64,000 nt of DNA. Origin: Hydrogenophaga sp. NFH-34. Lineage in GTDB: Bacteria; Pseudomonadota; Gammaproteobacteria; Burkholderiales; Burkholderiaceae_C. The stretch's first letter is position 1. The number at the start of each line of letters is the position of its first letter. A program made the position numbers and the translations under genes. Of the stretch, positions 28,377 through 37,909 are shown piece after piece. The DNA lies in the NCBI RefSeq assembly GCF_021401345.1, contig NZ_JACBGE010000002.1, positions 62,001 through 126,000 on the forward strand. The letters run 5' to 3'. Below the pieces are notes generated by a model, which was given only the letters and a program-made list of their open reading frames with translations, searched no databases and was not told where the DNA came from.

Positions 28377-28490
28377 CACAGGGCATCGTGGAACCGGTTT
28401 CGCCGGGCCACAGGGTGCCGCCACCCCTCGAAGCGCCACCAGCGCGCTACGGAGGGGGGAAGCCGCGGCAGCGGCGCAGGGGGGGGTCAC
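28377..28490 (-). repeat. GC-rich intergenic repeat, copy 2
   Basis: Second copy of the element at 16088-16193. The conserved core is ggggggaagccgcgg and cagcggcgcaggggggg (28453-28485). It again starts at the stop codon of the upstream leftward gene (thiB) and fills the gap to the next. A degenerate relative may lie at 40695-40745, but that similarity is weak. Confidence 0.7.
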
Positions 28491-29527
28491 TTCAACACCA
28501 CCTGGGTCCAGCGCTGCAGCCAGGCGCGGCCCTTTTCGTCGGCGAGCGCAGGCGGCGGATTGTCGAAGGTGGCGGGCTCGGGCGCGTGCAGGCGCATGAC
28601 TTCGGCGCGTGCCGCACCGGCCTCGGCCGGGTACATCCACATCGTGGTCTGCAGGGCCTGCTGCACGGGGGCCGAGCGCAGGAACTCGATGAAGCGGCCC
28701 GCCGCCTCGCGCGCGGCCGGCTGGCCCCCGCGCACCAGCGCCACGCCCTCCACCTGGCGGAACACTGCACCCTTGAACGCCAGGTTGGCCGTGGGCGATT
28801 CGGTCAGCTTGTCCTTGGCGTAGAACACCTCGGCGGCCGGGCTGCTGGCATAGCTCACCACGATCGGGCGGCTGCCGCCGTTGCGCGTGAATTCGGTGTA
28901 GTAGGCCTCGGTCCAGCCCTTGACCACCTTCACGCCGTTGCTGCGCATCCGGGCCCACCAGGCAAAGGCGGCTTCTTCGCCCAGGCCGGCGATGGTGGCG
29001 TGCAGGAAGGCCTGCCCCGGGCTCGATGTACCCGGGTGCTGGACCACCAGCAGCTTCGCGTAGGCCGGCTGGGCCAGGTCGTCCAGGCTGGTCGGCAGCG
29101 CCAGGCCCTTCTGCGCGAACCAGGCCTTGTCGACATTGAGGCTCACGTAGCCGTAGTCGACCGGCACCACGCCTTGGCCCAGGGTGACCGCCGCCGCGCG
29201 TTGCGCCGCCGGGCCGGTGTAGGGCTCGATCACGCCCGCAGCCAGCGCCCGCGGCAGCAGGCTGTTGTCGATGCCGAACACCACGTCGGCGATCGGGCGT
29301 GCCTTGGTGAGGATGAGCTTGTTGGTCATCTCGCCGGCATCCCCCGACTTGACCAGTTGCAGCCGCACGCCAGCCGCTTTCTCGAACTGCGTCAGCAGTT
29401 CCTTGGGCAGGTCGAACGAGCTGTGCACCAGCACGCGCAACGGCAAGGGCTCGGCAGCCCATGTGGCCGGTGCCAGCGCTGCCAGGGAAAGAGAGGTGAG
29501 AGCCGAAAACAGAAACCGCCGTTGCAT
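28487..29527 (-). CDS. thiB: Thiamine-binding periplasmic protein
   Basis: A 346-residue solute-binding protein. The signal peptide is MQRRFLFSALTSLSLAALAP to TWAAE. The mature protein has VLVHSSFDLPKELLTQFE and VVFGIDNSLLPRAL, both typical of ThiB, and a C-terminal TTMWMYPA segment. It binds thiamine, TMP and TPP and hands them to ThiP. The TPP riboswitch lies 77-167 bases upstream of its start, so thiBPQ should be shut off when TPP is plentiful. Confidence 0.93.
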   Translation of the reverse strand: MQRRFLFSALTSLSLAALAPATWAAEPLPLRVLVHSSFDLPKELLTQFEKAAGVRLQLVKSGDAGEMTNKLILTKARPIADVVFGIDNSLLPRALAAGVIEPYTGPAAQRAAAVTLGQGVVPVDYGYVSLNVDKAWFAQKGLALPTSLDDLAQPAYAKLLVVQHPGTSSPGQAFLHATIAGLGEEAAFAWWARMRSNGVKVVKGWTEAYYTEFTRNGGSRPIVVSYASSPAAEVFYAKDKLTESPTANLAFKGAVFRQVEGVALVRGGQPAAREAAGRFIEFLRSAPVQQALQTTMWMYPAEAGAARAEVMRLHAPEPATFDNPPPALADEKGRAWLQRWTQVVLK

Positions 29528-29603
29528 GGGAGACGCCTTGTCCTACGAAAAACGCCGCTCGGGTGGCGCTGGACGGCGGCTCGCCACCACGGCGGCCGGT
29601 CGT

Positions 29604-29694
29604 TCACGCTCCCTACGCTGGCACAACCCAGATCAGGTGAGAGGGGTATTTCTCAGCCGCGACGCCTATCGGCGCGCCGCACCCCCGGTGAAGC
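29604..29694 (-). promoter_or_regulatory. TPP riboswitch (THI element) controlling thiBPQ
   Basis: On the minus strand the sequence runs GGGGGTGC, then GGCTGAGA followed by AATACCC, then ACCTGATCTGGGTT and CCAGCGTAGGGA. These are the invariant THI-box segments in the right order and spacing: pyrimidine sensor CTGAGA and pyrophosphate sensor ACCTGATCTGG. A variable P3 stem (GGCGCGCCGATAGGCGTCGC region) sits between. It lies directly upstream of thiB. Control is probably by translation block, as no clear terminator precedes the gene. Confidence 0.95.
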
Positions 29695-29834
29695 CTGGAT
29701 TGTAGGCCGCGCAGGACCGCGCGCCAGCCGCCGGGCGGTGCTTGTCCGAACCACCAAACGCCCTCTAGCATGCGTCCACCCGGCCCCAGAACCGGCGTGG
29801 CCGGCCCCCGCCACCTTCTGCCCAGGAGACCCTC

Positions 29835-30221
29835 ATGCGCCTGCGACCACATCTGCCCCTGCTGCCCTGGTTGTGCCTGCCCGCACTGGCCTGGCCGCAA
29901 ACCGCCGCGCCCCCGGCCTTTCCGCCCGAGGCCCAGGCGCTCGCACCCGAAGCCCTTCGAGAGCGCCTGGTGGGCAAGTCCTTCGCCTACCAGAACCTCA
30001 ACGGCAGCGAGGTCCGCCTGCAGTTCAAGACCGACTACGTCTACGTCGACACCCCGCAGGTGAGCGATTCGGGCCGCTGGCGCACCGAGGGCTCGGCCCT
30101 GTGCGTCGAATGGAACCGCTTGCGCGGCAGCAGCGGCTGCAGCGAGATGCGCGCTGCCGGCCCGCAGCTGTACCTGATGCGCCTGACCACCAACGACGTG
30201 GTCAGCCTGCGCGAGCGCTGA
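29835..30221 (+). CDS. Exported hypothetical protein
   Basis: A 128-residue protein with an N-terminal signal (LPLLPWLCLPALAWPQ) starting after GGAGACCCTC. The mature part, LVGKSFAYQNLNGSEVRL to SGRWRTEGSALCVEW, resembles small periplasmic beta-rich proteins in which a modified substrate-like motif ends in a disulfide (the cysteines of ALCVEW and SGCSEM). The function is unknown. It lies between the thi operon and the efflux operon and converges with emrB. Confidence 0.75.
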   Translation: MRLRPHLPLLPWLCLPALAWPQTAAPPAFPPEAQALAPEALRERLVGKSFAYQNLNGSEVRLQFKTDYVYVDTPQVSDSGRWRTEGSALCVEWNRLRGSSGCSEMRAAGPQLYLMRLTTNDVVSLRER

Positions 30222-30241
30222 GCGGCGCCCGGCGCGGCGGC

Positions 30242-31861
30242 TCAGTGCGCGCCGCCGGCGTCGCCACTGCCCGCGCCGTGCACCGGCTTGGCGAACCAGA
30301 TCACGGCCACCAGCACCAGGAACAGCACGGCCGAGAGGTGGAACAGGTCGTTCACCGCGAGCGTGAACGCCTGCTGGTTCACCAGCCGGTCGATGGTGGC
30401 CAGCGCCTGCTCGCGGCTCATGCCGGCCGCCATGAACTGCTGCAGGCTGGCCATGGCGGTGGCGTTGCCCGCGTGCACGGCTTCGGCCAGTTGCGCGTGG
30501 TGCAGCGAGGCGCGGCTTTCCCACAGCGTGGTGAACAGCGAGGTGCCCACGGCGCCGGCGGTGATGCGCACGAAGTTCGACAGGCCCGACGCCGAAGGCA
30601 GCTTCTCCGGCGGCAGGCCCGAGAACACGATGGCCTGCAGCGGGATGAAGAAGAACGCCATCGCCGCGCCCTGCAGCAAGGTCGGGATCAGGATGGTGGT
30701 GAAGTCGGCGTCGGTGTTGAAGTGCGAGCGCATCCACAGCACCCCACCGAAGCCCAGGAAGGCGATGGTGGCGAGCTTGCGCGGGTCCAGCCGGCCCACG
30801 TTCTTGCCGACCCAGGGCGACAGCACCAGCGCCAGCAGCCCCACCGGTGCGGTGGCCAGCCCGGCCCAGGTAGCCGTGTAGCCCATGAACTGCTGCAGCC
30901 ACAGGGGCAGCAGCACCACGTTGCCGAAGAACAGCCCGTAGGCAATGGACAGCGACAGCGTGCCGGCGACGAAATTGCGGCGTGCGAACAGGCGCAGGTC
31001 GACGATGGGGTGCTTCTCGGTCAGTTCCCAGGCCAGGAAGAACAGGAAGGCGATCACCGAGACCACGGTCAGCATGATGATCTCGCCGGACTCGAACCAG
31101 TCCAGCTCCTTGCCCTTGTCGATCATGATCTGCATGGCGGCCACGAACAGCACCAGCAGCACCAGACCCACGCGGTCCAGCGGCACCCGGCGCGGGCCGG
31201 GGTCGCGCGTGCGGTAGATCGACCAGGTCAGCGCGGCCGCGAAGATGCCCACCGGGATGTTGATGTAGAAGATCCAGGGCCAGGCGATGTTGTCGGTGAT
31301 CCACCCGCCCAGCAACGGGCCGGCCACCGGCGCGATCAGCACCGTCATCGACCACATGGCCATCGCCACGCCCGCCTTGGCGCGCGGGTAGCTGCCCAGC
31401 AGCAGGGTCTGCGACAGCGGGATCATCGGGCCCGCCACCAGCCCCTGCAGCACGCGGAAGGCGATCAGCATGCCAATGTTGGGTGCCAGCCCGCACAGCC
31501 ACGAGGCCAGCACGAACAGCAGCACGCTCATGGTGAACAGGCGCACCTGGCCGAAACGCTGGGTCAGCCAGCCGGTCAGCGGCACCGAGATGGCGTTGGC
31601 CACCGCGAACGAGGTGATGACCCAGGTGCCCTGCGCCGGGCTCACGCCCATGTCGCCGGCGATGGCGGGAATCGACACGTTGGCGATGGACGTGTCGAGC
31701 ACGTTCATGAACGTGGCCAGCGACAGCGCCAGCGTGCCCAGCGCGAGCTGGGCTCCTTGCAGCGGCGCGAAGGCCGGTCCCGCCGCAGCGGGGGGTGGCG
31801 GTGGCGCAGCGGGCGCGGGCGTATCCGCCCCGGCCGCCGGCCGGATGGCTTCGGTGCTCAT
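30242..31861 (-). CDS. DHA2-type multidrug efflux transporter, EmrB-like
   Basis: A 539-residue major facilitator with about 14 membrane segments. The first, LALSLATFMNVLDTSIANVS, carries the DxxxxN signature of the DHA2 family; GWLTQRFGQVRLF is motif A; RVLQGLVAGPMIP is motif B. The first 30 residues are a Pro/Ala-rich cytoplasmic tail. It exports drugs or hydrophobic acids with proton antiport, through the EmrA adaptor and NodT outer-membrane channel encoded just upstream. It is 11 bp from emrA and last in the MarR-controlled operon. Confidence 0.93.
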   Translation of the reverse strand: MSTEAIRPAAGADTPAPAAPPPPPAAAGPAFAPLQGAQLALGTLALSLATFMNVLDTSIANVSIPAIAGDMGVSPAQGTWVITSFAVANAISVPLTGWLTQRFGQVRLFTMSVLLFVLASWLCGLAPNIGMLIAFRVLQGLVAGPMIPLSQTLLLGSYPRAKAGVAMAMWSMTVLIAPVAGPLLGGWITDNIAWPWIFYINIPVGIFAAALTWSIYRTRDPGPRRVPLDRVGLVLLVLFVAAMQIMIDKGKELDWFESGEIIMLTVVSVIAFLFFLAWELTEKHPIVDLRLFARRNFVAGTLSLSIAYGLFFGNVVLLPLWLQQFMGYTATWAGLATAPVGLLALVLSPWVGKNVGRLDPRKLATIAFLGFGGVLWMRSHFNTDADFTTILIPTLLQGAAMAFFFIPLQAIVFSGLPPEKLPSASGLSNFVRITAGAVGTSLFTTLWESRASLHHAQLAEAVHAGNATAMASLQQFMAAGMSREQALATIDRLVNQQAFTLAVNDLFHLSAVLFLVLVAVIWFAKPVHGAGSGDAGGAH

Positions 31862-31872
31862 GGTGCAGACAC

Positions 31873-33192
31873 TCAGTGGGTGGCGGCGGTGCTGGCGGCG
31901 GCAGCGACCGTGGCGGCCCCGGGCGCGGAGGCGGCCGCCGCCTTCAGGGCCTTGGGCGCCTGGGCCACGGCCCGCGCAGCGCCCCCAGTGCCCAGGTTGC
32001 GGGCAATGATCTGGCGCACGCGCTCATCGGCGGCCGCGGCGTCCTGCGCGAACACCTCGGTAGCCTTGCTCGACGACGCGGCCGAAGCGGTGGACAGCAC
32101 CGCGCCGTCGGTGCGGGAGATGTCCACCTTGGCTTCCATCGACAGCCCCACGCGCAGCGGGTGTTCGGCCAGTTCCTTCGGGTCGAGCTGGATGCGCACC
32201 GGCACGCGTTGCACCACCTTGATCCAGTTGCCGGTCGCGTTCTGCGCCGGCAGCAGCGCGAACGCCGCGCCGGTGCCCGCGCCCATGCCTTCGATGGTGC
32301 CGTGGTACACGACCTTGCTGCCGTAGACGTCGGCGGTCAGTTCCACCGGCTGCGCCAGGCGCAGGTGGCGCAACTGGCTTTCCTTGAAGTTGGCCTCGAC
32401 CCACACCTGCTCCAGCGGGATCACCGACATCAGCGGCGAACCGGCGGCCACGCGCTGGCCCAGCTGCACGTTGCGGCGCGCCACGTACCCGTCCACCGGC
32501 GCCACCAGATCGGTGCGCTGCACCGCCAGCGCGGTTTCGCGCACGCGGGCCGCCGCGCGCTGCACGCTCGGGTGCTGTTCGGCGGTGGTGCCTTCGGTCA
32601 GCGACTCGCTGGCCGCGAGTTGGTCGCGCGCTGCCTGCAAGGCCGATTCGGCCGCAGCGGCGCTGCTGCGGGCCGCCGTCAGTTGCGCCCGGGCGTGTTC
32701 GAACTCTTCGCGCCCGACGGCACCCGTGGCCACCAGCGGCTGGCGGCGGTTGACGTCGTCCTCCAGCCGCGCCAGCTCGGCCCGCACGCGCGCCAGGTCG
32801 GCGTTGCGGGTGGCCACCTGCGACTGCGCGGTGCGGTTGTTGGCGTACAGGGTGCGCACCTCGCGCACGGTCTGCGCCAGTTGCGCCTCGGCCTGCTCCA
32901 GCGCCACGCGGGCGTCGGCCGGGTCCAGCCGCACCAGGGTTTGACCGGCCTTGACGTGGTCGGTGTCTTCGGCCTCGATGGCCAGCACGGTGCCGCCGAT
33001 CTGCGGCGTGACCTGCACCACGTTGCCCGACACGTAGGCGTTGTCGGTGGTTTCGTAGTGGTTGAGCACCAGCGCCCAGTAGGCGCCATAGGCGATGCCG
33101 GCCACGGCCACGGCGGTGGCGACGGCCGTCAGGGCCTGGCGGCGGGCGGGGTTGTTTGAACGGGATTCGGAAGGCTGGACGGGAGCGTTCAT
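31873..33192 (-). CDS. HlyD-family periplasmic adaptor, EmrA-like
   Basis: A 439-residue membrane fusion protein. The start at 33192 precedes one membrane helix (ALTAVATAVAVAGIAYGAYW). The lipoyl half-motifs are TDNAYVSGNVVQVTPQIGGTV and DLVAPVDGYVARRNVQLGQRV, flanking an alpha-helical hairpin (about 95-200). The C terminus after ISRTDGA is a long Ala-rich, low-complexity tail of about 75 residues, longer than in EmrA. It links EmrB in the inner membrane with the NodT channel. Confidence 0.92.
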   Translation of the reverse strand: MNAPVQPSESRSNNPARRQALTAVATAVAVAGIAYGAYWALVLNHYETTDNAYVSGNVVQVTPQIGGTVLAIEAEDTDHVKAGQTLVRLDPADARVALEQAEAQLAQTVREVRTLYANNRTAQSQVATRNADLARVRAELARLEDDVNRRQPLVATGAVGREEFEHARAQLTAARSSAAAAESALQAARDQLAASESLTEGTTAEQHPSVQRAAARVRETALAVQRTDLVAPVDGYVARRNVQLGQRVAAGSPLMSVIPLEQVWVEANFKESQLRHLRLAQPVELTADVYGSKVVYHGTIEGMGAGTGAAFALLPAQNATGNWIKVVQRVPVRIQLDPKELAEHPLRVGLSMEAKVDISRTDGAVLSTASAASSSKATEVFAQDAAAADERVRQIIARNLGTGGAARAVAQAPKALKAAAASAPGAATVAAAASTAATH

Positions 33193-33245
33193 GGTGGTCT
33201 CGGAGGCGTCGGGGTGTTCGGGAAAAGAGGTTCTCGCAGCGGTCT

Positions 33246-34694
33246 TCAGGCTTGCGGCACGTAGCCGCCGCCCAGGGCGCGCGCCAGCGCCGCCTGGGCA
33301 GCCAGGGCGCGGGCCTGCAGGTCCAGCGCCTGCCGGCGTTGCGACAGCACGGTCGATTCGGCCTGGATCAGCACCAGGTGGCTGGTCAGGCCGGCACCGT
33401 AACGCTGGCGTGCGATGTCGTAGGCCGACTCGGCCGCCGCCTGGGCGCGGGCCTGCTCGGCCTGCTGGCGGGCCACCGAGCCCAGCACGTTGAGCTGCTC
33501 GGCCGATTCGCGCACCGCGTCGATCACGGCGGCGTTGTAGCTCGCCACCGCCGCGTCGAGGTCGGCCGTGCGCACGCCCAGCTGGGCGCGCAGCGCGCCG
33601 GCGTCGAACACCGGCAGGTGGATCGCCGGGCCGATGCCGTACTGGCGGCTGCCGGATTCGACCAGTTGGTCGAGCCCGATGCTGGACAAGCCGGCAAAAG
33701 CGGTGAGGCTGATGTTGGGATAGAACTGGGCCTTGGCCGAGCGCACCGCCTGCCCCGCCGATTCGATGCGCCAGCGCGCGGCGGCGATGTCGGCGCGGCG
33801 GCCCAGCAGGTCGGCCGGCAACGTGCCGGGCAGCGGCAGGGCCTTCAGGCCCGCGAGCGACGGCGCCAGCGCCTGCAGCGCTTCGGGCGCCTGCACCGTC
33901 AGCGCCGCCAGCGTCAGGCGGGTGGCCGTGATCTTCTCGTCGATGGCCTCGATCTGCTGGCGGGCGTCGGGCACCGCGCCTTCGCCCTGGCGCAATTCCA
34001 CCACGGTGTCCAGGCCGGCGGCGACGCGCTGGCGCGTCAGGGCCAGCAGGTCCTGGCGCTGCTGCCACGACTGTTGCGCCACACCGCGCTGGTCGTTCAG
34101 CAGGGCCAGTTGCACATAGGCCTGCACCACCTGGGTGGCGAGCCACTGGCGCGCGGCGGCCAGATCGGCCTCGGCCGCGCGCTCGCTGCCCACGGCGGCT
34201 TCGAGCGCGGCGCGGTGGCGGCCGAAGAAGTCGATCTCCCACGAGCCGGCGAACTGCGCGTTGGCCAGCGTGCGGGTCGAACCGCCCAGCGGGGCCGGGT
34301 AGATGCTGTTGGCACTGAAATGCTGGCGGGTGGCGTCGGCGCTCAGGCCGACCTGCGGGCCGCCAGTGGCCGCTTGTGCCGACACGGCCGACGCCGCACG
34401 CGCCAGGCGGGCCTGGGCCGCGCCGAGCGAGGGGTGGCCCGCCAGCGCGTGTTCAACCAACGCATCGAGCCGGGCGTCGCCCAGGCCGCGCCACCACTCG
34501 GCCTGCACAGCCGGCGCCGTGGCAGCCGCGGGCGCCGTCGGGGCGGCGGCGGTGGGCAGCCCCAGGCGCGCCGGGTCCAGGCGTTGGGCCTGGGGTTCGA
34601 TGCCCGCGCTGCTGGCACAGCCGGCCAGCAGCGCCGCCAGCGCGAGGGGCGTCAGCAGCAACGCGGTGCGGGAAGACAGGAAAGGGGATTTCAT
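33246..34694 (-). CDS. Outer-membrane efflux lipoprotein, NodT family
   Basis: A 482-residue TolC-like channel protein. The start at 34694 gives a lipoprotein signal with lipobox LLAGC (Cys at about residue 26). Two OEP repeats follow, each with long helices (LGAAQARLARAASAVSAQ, ARQWLATQVVQAYVQLALL). SVARQQAEQARAQAAAESAYDIA is the characteristic second repeat. It provides the outer-membrane exit for the EmrAB pump. It is 53 bp upstream of emrA and 43 bp downstream of the MarR gene. Confidence 0.93.
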   Translation of the reverse strand: MKSPFLSSRTALLLTPLALAALLAGCASSAGIEPQAQRLDPARLGLPTAAAPTAPAAATAPAVQAEWWRGLGDARLDALVEHALAGHPSLGAAQARLARAASAVSAQAATGGPQVGLSADATRQHFSANSIYPAPLGGSTRTLANAQFAGSWEIDFFGRHRAALEAAVGSERAAEADLAAARQWLATQVVQAYVQLALLNDQRGVAQQSWQQRQDLLALTRQRVAAGLDTVVELRQGEGAVPDARQQIEAIDEKITATRLTLAALTVQAPEALQALAPSLAGLKALPLPGTLPADLLGRRADIAAARWRIESAGQAVRSAKAQFYPNISLTAFAGLSSIGLDQLVESGSRQYGIGPAIHLPVFDAGALRAQLGVRTADLDAAVASYNAAVIDAVRESAEQLNVLGSVARQQAEQARAQAAAESAYDIARQRYGAGLTSHLVLIQAESTVLSQRRQALDLQARALAAQAALARALGGGYVPQA

Positions 34695-34737
34695 GGGTGG
34701 GCTCGTCAACGGAACGGATGGGGAATGGCCAGGGGCA

Positions 34738-35253
34738 TCAGGGGTTGTCGCTGCGCAGGCGGTCGCCGTTGTTGGCCATGCGCTGCAGCAGGTCGCGCAG
34801 CGTCAGCCACTCTTCGTGCGAGAAGCCCGCCAGGTGCTGGTTGAGCAGGTCGGACAACACCGCCGGCACGTGTTCGAGCGCCGCCTCGCCTTCGGGCGTG
34901 AGCCGCACGTGCACCACGCGCCGATCCTGCAGCGACCGCTCGCGGCGGCACAGGCCCTTCTTCTCCAGGCGGTCGAGCAGGCGCGTCATGGCGCCCGCGT
35001 CGGTGTTGTGCCAGCGTGCGAGTTCGGCCACCGTCATGCTGTCTGCGGTCTTGAGTCGCATCAGCGGGCCCCATTGCGCGGTGGTCAGGTCGTGCGAGGC
35101 CAGGCGCCGGTCAGCCTGCTGGCCCATCGACAGCAGGATGCGCTTCATGAGAAAGCCCACGCTCTCTTCGGCGGTAAAACGCTCGGCTTCGTAAAAGCGG
35201 GGGGCGCCATCAAGGGGCAAGGAGGGATGGGCAGCGGGGTCTGACGGTGACAT
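34738..35253 (-). CDS. MarR-family regulator of the efflux operon
   Basis: A 171-residue winged-helix protein. The core runs from LMKRILLSMGQQADRRL to LLQRMANN, with recognition helix DAGAMTRLLDRLEKKGLC and wing RSLQDRRVVHVRLT. It is the first gene of marR-nodT-emrA-emrB and most likely represses it, with release by the pump's substrates. The palindrome just upstream (35271-35293) overlaps the probable promoter, as expected for autoregulation. Confidence 0.92.
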   Translation of the reverse strand: MSPSDPAAHPSLPLDGAPRFYEAERFTAEESVGFLMKRILLSMGQQADRRLASHDLTTAQWGPLMRLKTADSMTVAELARWHNTDAGAMTRLLDRLEKKGLCRRERSLQDRRVVHVRLTPEGEAALEHVPAVLSDLLNQHLAGFSHEEWLTLRDLLQRMANNGDRLRSDNP

Positions 35254-35254
35254 G

Positions 35255-35300
35255 GCGGTAAATGTACAGGCAATTACTGCCTAGGCAATTAAAGCCCGGG
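35255..35300 (-). promoter_or_regulatory. Promoter and MarR-type operator of the efflux operon
   Basis: On the minus strand, TTGCCT and TACATT are separated by 16 bases, a plausible -35/-10 pair, ending about 12 bases before the marR start. The imperfect palindrome attactgcctaggcaattaa covers the -35 and spacer, with a further ggcaatt half-site next to it. Position and symmetry suit the MarR protein. The region also lies upstream of the divergent ftsX-like gene. Confidence 0.6.
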
Positions 35301-35353
35301 CAAATAGTACCGCTGTCCGCAGGGTCTTTGCCCACACCGCGTAAGCTGCCGGC

Positions 35354-37909
35354 ATGACCGCCCTGCTCCGCCACCTCTGCCTGCCCGAATGGCGCCACCA
35401 CCCCTGGCGCACGGGCGTCGCGGTGGCGGCCATCGCGCTGGGCGTGGCGCTGTCGCTGGCGGTGCACCTGATCAATGCATCGGCGCTGGCCGAGTTCACG
35501 GGCGCGGTGAGCGCCGTCAACGGCCAGCCCGACCTGACCCTGCGCGCGCGCCAGGGCTGGCTGGACGATGCACTGCATGAGCGGATGGCCGCCCTCCCCG
35601 GCGTCGCCCAGGCCAGCCCGGTGATCGAGCAGACCGCCGCCCTGCACCTGCCCGACGGCCGGCGCGAGGCGGTGCGCGTGGTGGGGGTGGACGCGCTGTC
35701 GACCGCCGCCGTCTCGCCCGCGCTGCAGCCGCTGCTGGCGCGCGGCCAAGGCGACACGGGCCGGCGGCTGGACCTGTTCGCCCCCGACACCGTGTTTCCC
35801 AACCCGGCTGCCGCGCGCTTGCTGGGCGATGCGGTCGACGCCGTGCTGCGGGTGGATGGCGCTGAGGTGCGCCTGCGCGTGGCCGGCCGCGTGAATGCGG
35901 GCGGCGCTCCGCTGCTGGTGATGGACGTGGCTGCCGCCCAGGCCCTGCTGGGCCGGCCCGGGCAGCTCAGCCGCATCGACCTGCGGCTGGCGCCCGGCAC
36001 GGCGGCCGACGCCGTGCTGGCCGGGCTGGCACTGCCACCGACCCTGCTGGCGCAACGCCCCGAACAGGCCGGCGAACGCGCCAGCAACCTGTCGCGCGCC
36101 TACCGCGTCAACCTCACCGTGCTGGCGCTGGTGGCGCTGTTCACCGGCGCCTTTCTGGTGTTTTCGGTGCTCTCGCTGTCGGTGGTGCGCCGCCAGCCGC
36201 AGTTCGCACTGCTGGGGGTGATGGGGCTGTCGGCGCGCGAGCGCCAGCGCCTGGTGCTGGCCGAATCGGCCCTGCTCGGCACCCTGGGCAGCGCCACCGG
36301 GGTGGCGCTCGGCACCGCCCTGGCGGCCCTGGCGCTGCGCCTGCTCGGCGGCGATCTGGGCGGCGGCTACTTCTCGGGCGAGACCCCGCCGCTGCAATGG
36401 TCGGCCACCGCAGCGGCGGTCTATGGCGCGCTGGGGGTGGTGGCGGCACTGGTGGGCGGCTGGTGGCCGGCGCGCGCCATGCGGCACCTGGCCCCCGCCC
36501 AGGCGCTCAAAGGGCTGGGCGGCCAGCACGCGGCCCGCCTCCACCCGGCGTGGGCGCTGGGGGCCATGGCGGTGGCCGCCGCGCTGGCCCTGCTGCCGCC
36601 GGTGCAGGGCCTGGCCCTCGGGGCCTATGTGTCCATCGGCCTGTGGCTGGTGGGTGGCATCGCCGCACTGCCGCTGGCCGTGGGTGCCTTGCTGGCCTGG
36701 CTGGCACCGCGTGTGCAAGGCCATGCGCTGGCGCTGCTGGCGGTGGAGCGCGCCCGCCGCCAGCGGGAAACCGCCGCCGTGGCCACCAGCGGCGTGGTCG
36801 CCAGCCTGGCCCTGTCGGTGGCGCTGACCGTGATGGTGGCCAGCTTCCGCGACTCGGTCGCCCAGTGGCTGGACAGCGTGCTGCCCGCCCCGCTGTACCT
36901 GCGCCTGGCCGAAACCGCTGCGGGCGAGCGCCCCCCGCTGCCCGACGCCTTCGTGCAGGCGGTGCAGCAGGTGCCCGGCGTGGCGCGGGCCGATGGCCTG
37001 CGGGCCGTGCCCGTGCAACTGGCGCCCGCCCTGCCCCCGGTGACACTGCTGGCGCGCCCGCTGCACACTGGGCCTGGTACCGCGCTGGCCCTGCCCCTGG
37101 TTGGCGAAGCCCTGCGCGCGCCACCCGGGTCGGGCGAGGTGCCGGTGTACGTGAGCGAAGCCTTCCGCGATCTCTACAGCGCCCGGCCCGGCCAGTGGCT
37201 GCCGGCGCTGGCCACCGCGTTCGCGCCCGAGCGCCTGCAGGGCCGGCGTTTCTTCGTCGCCGGGGTCTGGCGCGACTACGCCCGCCAGCACGGCAGCGTG
37301 GTGATCGACCGCGCCGACTACCTGCGCCTGACCGGCGATGCGCGCGTCAACGACCTCGCGCTGCAACTGGCCGACGGCGCCGACGAGGCCGACGTGCGGG
37401 CCGCCGTCACCCGCCTGGCGGCCAGCGCCGCGTTGCCCGAGGCACTGGCCTTCGCGTCGGCGGCGCAGATCCGCGCCACCTCGCTGCGCATCTTCGACCG
37501 CAGCTTCGCCGTCACCTACTGGCTGCAGGCGGTGGCCATCGGCATCGGGCTCTTCGGTGTGGCCGCCAGCTTCAGTGCCCAGGTGCTGGCACGGCGCAAG
37601 GAATTCGGCCTGCTCGCGCACCTGGGGCTGACGCGGCGGCAGATCCTCGCCGTGGTCGGCCTCGAAGGCCTGGCCTGGACCACGCTGGGCGCGCTGGCCG
37701 GCCTGGCCCTGGGCCTGGTGGTCAGCCTGGTGCTGGTGCACGTGGTCAACCCGCAGAGCTTTCACTGGACCATGGACCTGTCGCTGCCCTGGCCCCGGCT
37801 GGCGGCGCTGTGTCTGGCCGTGGTGCTGGCCGGCACGGTCACGGCCTGGCTGTCCGGGCGCGCCGCCGCCAGCCGCGACGCGGTGCGCGCCGTCAAGGAG
37901 GACTGGTGA
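35354..37909 (+). CDS. FtsX/MacB-type ABC transporter permease
   Basis: An 851-residue permease with a long periplasmic domain after the first helix (VAVAAIALGVALSLAVHLI) and two FtsX modules of three to four membrane segments each (about 250-430 and 715-850). The last helix ends in AVLAGTVTAWLSGRAAASRDAV. It belongs with LolCDE/AttF-G-type exporters that extract lipids or proteins from the membrane. The usual LolD-like ATPase gene is absent on either side. The stop overlaps the start of the AttH-like gene (TGATG), so the two act together. Confidence 0.88.
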   Translation: MTALLRHLCLPEWRHHPWRTGVAVAAIALGVALSLAVHLINASALAEFTGAVSAVNGQPDLTLRARQGWLDDALHERMAALPGVAQASPVIEQTAALHLPDGRREAVRVVGVDALSTAAVSPALQPLLARGQGDTGRRLDLFAPDTVFPNPAAARLLGDAVDAVLRVDGAEVRLRVAGRVNAGGAPLLVMDVAAAQALLGRPGQLSRIDLRLAPGTAADAVLAGLALPPTLLAQRPEQAGERASNLSRAYRVNLTVLALVALFTGAFLVFSVLSLSVVRRQPQFALLGVMGLSARERQRLVLAESALLGTLGSATGVALGTALAALALRLLGGDLGGGYFSGETPPLQWSATAAAVYGALGVVAALVGGWWPARAMRHLAPAQALKGLGGQHAARLHPAWALGAMAVAAALALLPPVQGLALGAYVSIGLWLVGGIAALPLAVGALLAWLAPRVQGHALALLAVERARRQRETAAVATSGVVASLALSVALTVMVASFRDSVAQWLDSVLPAPLYLRLAETAAGERPPLPDAFVQAVQQVPGVARADGLRAVPVQLAPALPPVTLLARPLHTGPGTALALPLVGEALRAPPGSGEVPVYVSEAFRDLYSARPGQWLPALATAFAPERLQGRRFFVAGVWRDYARQHGSVVIDRADYLRLTGDARVNDLALQLADGADEADVRAAVTRLAASAALPEALAFASAAQIRATSLRIFDRSFAVTYWLQAVAIGIGLFGVAASFSAQVLARRKEFGLLAHLGLTRRQILAVVGLEGLAWTTLGALAGLALGLVVSLVLVHVVNPQSFHWTMDLSLPWPRLAALCLAVVLAGTVTAWLSGRAAASRDAVRAVKEDW

